11,464 bases of DNA from Armatimonadota bacterium (GTDB lineage: Bacteria > Armatimonadota > Zipacnadia > Zipacnadales > JABUFB01): positions 1 through 11,464 of the forward strand of contig JAGPGE010000104.1 in assembly GCA_018056145.1 (NCBI GenBank), in the 5' to 3' direction. This document shows positions 6,290 to 11,464 of the stretch, one piece after another. The number at the start of each line of letters is the position of its first letter. The stretch's first letter is position 1. The translations under genes and the position numbers were made by a program. Under the pieces are notes generated by a model. It did no database searches, was not told where the DNA came from, and was given only the letters and a program-made list of their open reading frames with translations.

Positions 6290-9200
6290 CTACGCGGCCT
6301 TGAGCCGGAACCACGGCACGCTCCGGATCCCCGGTTGCTCAAGCGGGATCAGCCACGCCCCCGGTCCCGATGGTGGCGGAGGCCAGCGATCCCCCAGGAT
6401 CTCGGTGAAGTTGTCCCGCCGCGCCTTGAGCGAACGGAAGACTTCGGCCGCGTCGGGATGGCCGGGCATGGCATCATCGATGATCGAGCTCAACTGGCTG
6501 TCAGTCATGCCTTTGATCCGCTCCCCGGCGCGGTGCATCGATGCGGGGTCCATGAGGTCGTCAATGCGGCGCACGAACTCATCGCCCTTGTGAGAGCGGA
6601 ACTCACGGAGATTGCGGGCCCACTGGACGTCCTGGTTGGCGGACTGGCCGACGCGGCTTATGTAGTTTGGCGCGGCGAAGCTTGGTCTCTTCGGGACTGC
6701 GAGGCCGGCGTCGAAAGCCCACACACGCCCGGCCTTGTCGATCAGGTAATTGTTGAAGTGCACATCGTAGTTGCCCATCAGGATCGACAGGGCCCGCGCC
6801 TCCGCAATCTGCTCCTTCAGGACAGCTCGCGCACCGGGCGTAAGCTGTCCCAGTTGCTGTGCATCCGGCACAAAGCGACTGATGACCCCTGCGTGTCGCG
6901 CGATGACATTGCCCGCCGCGTCGAGTTCATTCAGCACCAGCCTCTCCGCCCTCGGTACCCGGAAGCCAAGCTTCTCGGCGATGCGGCTGAACAGCAACTC
7001 GGATACCATCTGCCCGTTCGCATCCATCTCGGCGACGCCACTGCCCCCCGGGTGTGCGGCGGGTTTCCATACGCCCATGACTGTGCCGTCCGGTCCGCGA
7101 ATCTCCCGCGGCCCGCCGGCGGTTCCGGAGATTGGACGGACGGTCGGGCCGTTGTACGCCTGGGCTTCGAGGTAGGCCCGGTCCGCCTGGCCGAACTTCT
7201 GGGCCGCCTTGTCCGCTTCCTGGGCGTAGCGCTGCATCTCGGTGGCTTTGGCCGCGTTCCGTGCCTGAGTCTCGGCCTGGTAACGGATCGCCTGCCGGGC
7301 CTCATTCCAACTGCCATGGGCGGTGCTGAGTTGCTGCTTCAGCTTCGCCTCCAGGTCGGCGAGCCGCGCCGCTTCGTCCGCAGGCAGGTTGGGCGTCGCC
7401 AGCTTCGCCCGGACTCCGCGCAACTCCCGGATCGTGCCGTCAACCCCGGTTCGGTAGCCTGCCCTGGCAGCGGCAAAATCCCCCTCGCGCATGGCATCGT
7501 CGCCCAGGCCGATGGCTTCCGCGGCAGTTGCGCTCGGGGTGGGAGGCTTCGGCGTTGCAGCCGTGGCGGCCCGGAACTCCGCCACAACGGTCTGGTCGGC
7601 GGCGGCGACCCAAGTATCGTTCGTTACCCGCGCGGTGCCGGTGGCAGGGGGCACGGGCTCACCATACCGGAGCGTCCTGTTGTGGCCAGCGGCAGCCCGG
7701 AGTGCCTGCTCGGACTCCGCCAGCGTCTTCGCCTGCGCGGTCGTGGCAACACGGGTGTCGCTTGCGACCTTGTTCGCGAGATCAAGTGCCCGCGTCTCGC
7801 CAGCTTTCGCTGCTTCAGCCGCTCCCCTGAGGGCGGACGCTTCCTGCTCCGCTCCCCGCAGCAGGGCCGTCGATGGTGTCGCAGGCACGGTGTCCGGCAA
7901 TCGCGCAGGAACAGTGTCGGGCAACACGGCGGGCACTGTCTCCGCCAGCGCTCTCTCTGACTGTGCGATGACATCATCCGCGCCGCGGATCGCATCATCC
8001 AGCGCGCCGATTTCACCTGCCGCCAGCGCCCGTCCCGAAGCGAGCTTCGTGGTCGCGTTGTTCACCGGCAGGCGCACGTTCTTGAGGACCTGGTTCATCG
8101 CCTCCCACTTCTGCCGGGCGATGGCCATCTGTTCCGCCGTCGCCTGCATGGCCTTGACCTCCCGGGCCTGCAGGTCCGCCACCGGGTTCCCGGCCAGCAT
8201 GACCAGAGCCTGGCCGACGAACTCACCCACATCACCCCCGACAGCGTGCCCCATCTTGCCGCCGGCCTCGAACAGCACCATCTGGGCCGCCGCTTCGGCC
8301 ACCCCGGTACCGAACTGGACCAGTGCGGGCGCGTCGTAGCGCATGTAGCGAAGGGTCTCCATCCCTCGCGCCATCGCCTGCCCGGCTCGCGTGGTGCCGA
8401 GATACTGCGCGGCCTGCTGGAGCGTTGGCCGGGCCAGGAGCCATTCGCGCACCGCAACGCCGCCCTCGAGTTCGGTGCTCAGCAGGCGGCCCACTTTCTC
8501 GGGCTCCCCGAGCTTCGAGGCCACCCGCGACAGCATCCCCGCGCTCTTCGCCGGCAGAACCGCGGACGGCCCCAGGAAGAGCACCGCGTTCTTCACGTTG
8601 ATGGCATCCACCGCGTACTCGAGGAATCCCTGGTCGAACTCCTCGATGCCGTAGTACGACCGGCCCATGTCCACGTCGAACTGCTCCTTGTTGGGCTTCA
8701 GGAGCCGCTGGACGTCATCATTCGCGAAGGCGGCGCGCACCGCCAGCGCCATACATTTCGCCGCCTCGTCGGTGATGGGATTCGTGAGGTTGAACAACTC
8801 GGTCATCTTCTGCCCAAGTTCCTGGCTGTCGAGTGCCCGAATCTGGTCGAAGGTCATGCCCCTGTCGCGCAAGCGCGACATGATCTCCAGGCCATTGTGC
8901 TCCATGACCGCGCGGTCGGTCTGGACCGCATGCAGCTGCTCAAGGGCGTCGGCCCGTCCCGCATACCACTCCAGCGTCCGCGTGAGCCCCCCGAAGAAGA
9001 ACTGCTTGATGTAGCTCTCGCTCACCGTGCTGTAATAGTCGGTCCAGGCCTTGTGGATCCCGGCGCCTTCCCCCGCGGCTTTGGAGGAGATCATGCGCAG
9101 GTAAGAGGTCTCCAGACTGCGGTTGAACTCAGCGAAGGCGGGGGCATCGGGGTACTCGTGCATCCCCAGCCGCGCGGCATACAGCGCCGAGCGACCCTCT

Positions 9201-10012
9201 CCTCGGTCGATGTAGTCTGAGATCCGCAAGAGCAGAACGGGCATGCGCAGGGCCGGGTCACTCTGGGATGCGGTCGCCAGCCGGCGGAACTCGTCGCTGT
9301 TGCCGGCCGACAGGTTCAGCTCCATCTGGGACAGTTGCTGCTTCTGCGAAAGCGTCTTGTGCAGCGCCCTGAGGGCCTTCTGGAACTCGGGGAACTCCGC
9401 GGTGTCGTCGATCTTCGCCTGCAGATTGCCCAGCGTGTCGTCCCAGCGCTTGAGGCCCGCCTTGAGCATCTCGTCCTGTTCAAGCTGCACCACGCGCAGT
9501 TCCGCGAGGCGCTCCATGATCGACTCGTCGCAGTTGTTGCGCAGGTTGTCGGTGGACGCAATGTCCCGCGTGTGCCGCAGATCCTTGAGCCAGTCGCGCA
9601 GGTCCCTGATCTCGATGGCCCCCGCCCGGAGAGCGATCCGGATCTTCACCAGATCCTTCTCCAGGGTGTTGACCGAGTCCAGGAAGCCCTTCAGCCACTG
9701 CAGCGCCTGCATGTACCGATCCCGCGCGGTGGCGGCCTCCTCTTTCGGAGCAGGACCAGTCAGGCTCAGCGGCGGGCCGGTCCCCACCACCTGGTTGCTC
9801 TCGTTGAGGATCCCCGAAGGCCGGAGACCGATCACCGGCCCCATCGCTCCGTTGCCCCATGCAGAAGCACAGAGCAGGACCCCGACAAGAATGGCTGCGA
9901 GAGTGATCCGGTGCGCCAGCGGGGACTGGCGCGGTCCGGCATGGGGCACATCGCGAGCCAGGGAAGTGCATGGACGAACCTCCTCGCGGCATGGCGGCGG
10001 AAGCGCGTTCAT
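6290..10012 (-). CDS. Large exported protein with C-terminal PI3/4-kinase/HipA-like kinase domain
   Basis: The 1240-residue protein has a long N-region and then a hydrophobic stretch (36-51) ending in an ASA cleavage site, so it is predicted to be exported. Residues 90-230 are charged helices likely to form coiled coil. Residues 240-620 are mostly helical, with TPR-like stretches (near 267-305) and a glycine- and alanine-rich apolar segment (560-611). Residues 615-950 are alanine-rich helices with a TVPA repeat (692-711) and a TPR-like stretch (830-862). Residues about 955-1205 look like an atypical kinase. They contain GVWKPA (Lys983), SELLFSRIAEKLG (Glu1005), a VISRFVP hinge, the catalytic-loop motif GNYDVHFNNYL (Asp1083, His1085, Asn1088) and WAFDAGLAVP (metal-binding Asp1101). 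This is the signature of PI4-kinase-like, HipA-like and Fam20-like kinases. The substrate could be protein, lipid or sugar and is unknown. ATP supply outside the cytoplasm is an open problem. The start is uncertain: there is no ribosome binding site before 10012. Confidence 0.88.
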   Translation of the reverse strand: MNALPPPCREEVRPCTSLARDVPHAGPRQSPLAHRITLAAILVGVLLCASAWGNGAMGPVIGLRPSGILNESNQVVGTGPPLSLTGPAPKEEAATARDRYMQALQWLKGFLDSVNTLEKDLVKIRIALRAGAIEIRDLRDWLKDLRHTRDIASTDNLRNNCDESIMERLAELRVVQLEQDEMLKAGLKRWDDTLGNLQAKIDDTAEFPEFQKALRALHKTLSQKQQLSQMELNLSAGNSDEFRRLATASQSDPALRMPVLLLRISDYIDRGEGRSALYAARLGMHEYPDAPAFAEFNRSLETSYLRMISSKAAGEGAGIHKAWTDYYSTVSESYIKQFFFGGLTRTLEWYAGRADALEQLHAVQTDRAVMEHNGLEIMSRLRDRGMTFDQIRALDSQELGQKMTELFNLTNPITDEAAKCMALAVRAAFANDDVQRLLKPNKEQFDVDMGRSYYGIEEFDQGFLEYAVDAINVKNAVLFLGPSAVLPAKSAGMLSRVASKLGEPEKVGRLLSTELEGGVAVREWLLARPTLQQAAQYLGTTRAGQAMARGMETLRYMRYDAPALVQFGTGVAEAAAQMVLFEAGGKMGHAVGGDVGEFVGQALVMLAGNPVADLQAREVKAMQATAEQMAIARQKWEAMNQVLKNVRLPVNNATTKLASGRALAAGEIGALDDAIRGADDVIAQSERALAETVPAVLPDTVPARLPDTVPATPSTALLRGAEQEASALRGAAEAAKAGETRALDLANKVASDTRVATTAQAKTLAESEQALRAAAGHNRTLRYGEPVPPATGTARVTNDTWVAAADQTVVAEFRAATAATPKPPTPSATAAEAIGLGDDAMREGDFAAARAGYRTGVDGTIRELRGVRAKLATPNLPADEAARLADLEAKLKQQLSTAHGSWNEARQAIRYQAETQARNAAKATEMQRYAQEADKAAQKFGQADRAYLEAQAYNGPTVRPISGTAGGPREIRGPDGTVMGVWKPAAHPGGSGVAEMDANGQMVSELLFSRIAEKLGFRVPRAERLVLNELDAAGNVIARHAGVISRFVPDAQQLGQLTPGARAVLKEQIAEARALSILMGNYDVHFNNYLIDKAGRVWAFDAGLAVPKRPSFAAPNYISRVGQSANQDVQWARNLREFRSHKGDEFVRRIDDLMDPASMHRAGERIKGMTDSQLSSIIDDAMPGHPDAAEVFRSLKARRDNFTEILGDRWPPPPSGPGAWLIPLEQPGIRSVPWFRLKAA
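7881..7946 (-). repeat. 24-bp tandem repeat coding for TVPAxLPD
   Basis: Two complete diverged 24-base units (7881-7904 and 7905-7928) and an 18-base partial third unit (7929-7946) lie in frame inside the kinase-like gene. They encode ETVPAVLPDTVPARLPDTVP, residues 691-710. This proline-valine linker sits between two alanine-rich helical parts, and copy-number change by slippage would keep the frame. Confidence 0.8.
9979..9985 (-). promoter_or_regulatory. Strong ribosome binding site leading into the wrong frame
   Basis: GAGGAGG on the minus strand is the best ribosome-binding sequence near the kinase-like gene. It lies seven bases before an ATG at 9971. That ATG is not in frame with the long protein; it opens a frame that runs to 9480 and does not look like protein. 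Either the match is chance inside codons 10-12, or an indel separates the true start from the rest of the gene. Confidence 0.4.
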
Positions 10013-10035
10013 CAGGGGACGCAGAGCCGGCTCAT
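10012..10035 (-). promoter_or_regulatory. Possible seven-codon leader peptide coupled to the kinase-like gene
   Basis: A short frame, MSRLCVP, starts at ATG 10035. Its stop codon at 10012-10014 overlaps the ATG at 10012 as TGATG. A purine run, GTGGGGACTGGG, precedes it. Stop-start overlap of this kind can let ribosomes re-initiate, which would explain a start with no ribosome binding site of its own. Such a small frame may be chance. Confidence 0.25.
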
Positions 10036-10054
10036 CCCAGTCCCCACGGGATGA
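10032..10054 (-). other. Stem-loop in the leader of the kinase-like gene
   Basis: TCATCCC pairs with GGGATGA around a nine-base loop, and the possible leader-peptide start codon is inside the right arm. The 105-base gap between the beta-helix gene and the kinase-like gene (10013-10117) also holds a six-pair inverted repeat, TGCAGG and CCTGCA, at 10086-10105. No T-run follows either hairpin and I see no convincing promoter. Confidence 0.35.
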
Positions 10055-10117
10055 ATCACCGACTACTGTTCTGGGGAATTCGTGGTGCAGGTGCGGATTC
10101 CTGCAGACACCCGGCCT

Positions 10118-11464
10118 TCAGTCCACCGCCGGCTTGCCGTACTCCGCGGGGTTCTTGTAATACCAGTCCACCAGGCTTGGCGCCAGCAGGCGACCGTTCG
10201 GATCGCGATTGTTGCGGTACACAACATTGCGCGAGGTGTTGTCGGCTTCCCACCGGGCCAGCGGGTAGAAGCGCATCGAGAGGCTGCCGGCCTCTTTCGG
10301 TATGGTGACGGAATCGGTGGGGAAGTCCGGCACGTCGATCACGTTGTCCTCGATCACGATATTGGCGTAGTTCGCGTGCAGCACCTGGAAACTGATGCCG
10401 ATGGGGTAAGACATCTCGCCCCTCGCGTTTTCGAAGGCCCGGCCGGTGATGTGGTTGCCCCGGATGATCATATCGCGCATGCGGATACCCTCACCGAGGG
10501 ACTGCCCGTACAGATGGATGCCCGCCGCGCCCCATTGGTTCTTGCGCGGGGTGCCCAGGATGATTCGGTTGCGCTCCACCAGCGTGTGTTCCCGGCGCGG
10601 GTGCTGGACCGGGAGGTCCTTGTCGCCCTTGATCTGAAGCGAGACCCCGTACGCCACGTTCTCGAAAAGGTTGTCGGTGATGGTGGTGTACCGGTCCCAC
10701 CAGCTCATGACGAACACACCCGCGCCGTCGAAGTTGGAGACACGATTGCCCCGGATGGTCAGCCCCACGCAATCGCCGTAGGTGATGCCATTCAGCGGGC
10801 TTTTCTGCGTCTCCGGGTCATACTGCACGTCGTGGATGTGGCAGTTCTCGACGAGCCCGCCATAGGAGGGCCACCAGTTTTTCTCGTTCTCACCGCCGTC
10901 GGACGGGTCAAAGTCCGGGTCCTTGCCCTTCGGGGTGATCCAGCTCAGATCGTCGAAGTTGTTTGCGCCGCCGATCCCGATATGGGTTATTTCTGCCACA
11001 TGCCCGGCCACGTCTCCATTGTGACCGGCATCGGTGAAGTCCAGATCGCGCAGCACCGCCGCCATGCGGCAGGCCTCGTGCTTGTAGACAAGAGTTTGCG
11101 ACACCACGAAGCACTCCCGCGAACTGCCCGACGACGGATCCCAGCCGGTTCCGTAACCCCGCAGGTTCACGCGCTCCACCAACGCGCCGCCGCCCCGAAT
11201 GTGGATGGCGTGGATGGTGGAATGCTTGTCCTGAGCGTCGAAATTGCAGTCCACGGTGAGGTCGCGGACCGTGCAGTAGTCGGCGCTCTCATGGAACTTG
11301 CGGTTCGCGATGAGGACGAAGTAGTTATCGCCGCGCCGGTTCCCCGCCGGGTTCGTGCCTTCCAGCAGGCGGATGCGGGTCCTGTCTCGGCCCGACCCTT
11401 CGACCCTGTACCACGGCCCAAGGTCTATCGAGTGGTAACTGATGTTCGGGTCATAGTGCGCGGG
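10118..11464 (-). CDS. Right-handed beta-helix protein, N-terminus cut by window edge
   Basis: The frame stays open to the right edge, so the 448 visible residues are the C-terminal part of a longer protein. At least nine successive coils of a parallel beta-helix can be seen, each with a short strand and an N-x or D-x turn. Examples are CTVRDLTVDCNF, GLVENCHIHDV, GLTIRGNRVSNF, TTITDNLFENV, TLVERNRIILG, MIIRGNHITGR and IVIEDNVIDVP. The fragment begins with YRVEGSGRDRTRIRL, which matches the 'G-x-G-x-D-x-T-x-I' opening of pectate lyase-like helices, so probably only the signal peptide and first coils are missing. The family includes polysaccharide lyases, glycoside hydrolases and epimerases, but I cannot fix a catalytic site and the substrate is unknown. 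An internal GTG at 11254 is not a real start, because the helix fold continues upstream of it. A gap of 105 bases separates it from the kinase-like gene. Confidence 0.85.
   Translation of the reverse strand, partial: PAHYDPNISYHSIDLGPWYRVEGSGRDRTRIRLLEGTNPAGNRRGDNYFVLIANRKFHESADYCTVRDLTVDCNFDAQDKHSTIHAIHIRGGGALVERVNLRGYGTGWDPSSGSSRECFVVSQTLVYKHEACRMAAVLRDLDFTDAGHNGDVAGHVAEITHIGIGGANNFDDLSWITPKGKDPDFDPSDGGENEKNWWPSYGGLVENCHIHDVQYDPETQKSPLNGITYGDCVGLTIRGNRVSNFDGAGVFVMSWWDRYTTITDNLFENVAYGVSLQIKGDKDLPVQHPRREHTLVERNRIILGTPRKNQWGAAGIHLYGQSLGEGIRMRDMIIRGNHITGRAFENARGEMSYPIGISFQVLHANYANIVIEDNVIDVPDFPTDSVTIPKEAGSLSMRFYPLARWEADNTSRNVVYRNNRDPNGRLLAPSLVDWYYKNPAEYGKPAVD

Noticed and set aside
6203..7960. 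A 585-codon open frame on the plus strand
   Set aside because: It lies antisense to the kinase-like gene and the end of the PDZ gene. Its translation is rich in Arg, Gly, Pro and His with no recognisable motif, while the minus-strand frame carries clear domains. It is a GC-rich shadow.
8246..9220. A 324-codon open frame on the plus strand
   Set aside because: It is antisense to the helical part of the kinase-like gene. The protein is low in structure-forming pattern and rich in His, Arg and Pro.
9480..9971. A separate gene starting from the strong ribosome binding site at 9979-9985
   Set aside because: The translation is rich in Arg, Gly, Ala and Pro with no domain and fully overlaps the coiled-coil coding part of the kinase-like gene. 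It is treated as a start-site puzzle, not a gene.
6290..10012. Reading the kinase-like protein as a HipA toxin of a toxin-antitoxin pair
   Set aside because: There is no HipB-like DNA-binding partner beside it, the protein is almost three times the size of HipA, and it carries an export signal.

Overview
The window is GC-rich bacterial DNA in which every gene I can support is read from the minus strand. In transcription order, from the right edge to the left, these are: (1) the C-terminal part of a right-handed beta-helix protein, cut by the window edge; (2) a very large, apparently exported protein with a C-terminal kinase-like domain; (3) an exported protein with a prepilin-like head, a PDZ domain and beta-rich domains; (4) the wreck of a glycyl radical enzyme gene; (5) a secreted sialate O-acetylesterase-like SGNH esterase; (6) the N-terminal part of a heparinase II/III-like lyase, cut by the left edge. 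I saw no tRNA, rRNA, CRISPR array, transposase or integrase. The many long open frames on the plus strand are antisense shadows produced by GC-rich codon use.

The gene mix suggests an uncultured polysaccharide-degrading bacterium. It combines a heparinase-type lyase, a SASA-family esterase with a long C-terminal module, a beta-helix protein, a protein built on the 'Y-x-x-E-N-D-G-R-L-P ... C-P' theme of secreted prepilin-like proteins, and a relict anaerobic radical enzyme. That combination fits Planctomycetota, Lentisphaerota, Armatimonadota or Hydrogenedentota best. This is inference from gene content; there is no phylogenetic marker in the window.

Layout. Positions 1-1328 hold the lyase. 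It has a strong ribosome binding site and an in-frame stop just upstream, so it has no signal peptide. A 65-base gap with a good stem-loop separates it from the esterase (1394-3574). A 142-base gap with inverted repeats leads to the glycyl radical enzyme pseudogene (3717-4610). This still has a ribosome binding site, a start codon and a near-perfect glycyl-radical C-terminus, but it carries a premature TGA, two frame changes and loss of the catalytic core. Next come the PDZ protein (4714-6264) and, only 25 bases away, the 1240-codon kinase-like protein (6290-10012). The beta-helix gene runs from 10118 to the right edge.

The flanking genes (beta-helix, esterase, lyase) read as parts of a catabolic locus for an acetylated, uronate-containing polysaccharide. 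The central pair is the unusual part. The large protein has a signal sequence, coiled coils and helical repeats. It ends in a domain with the Lys, Glu, D-x-H-x-x-N and metal-binding Asp signature of the PI3/4-kinase/HipA-like fold. It is followed almost directly by an exported PDZ protein with no protease domain. I do not recognise this pair as a described system, and it is the best candidate here for something new.
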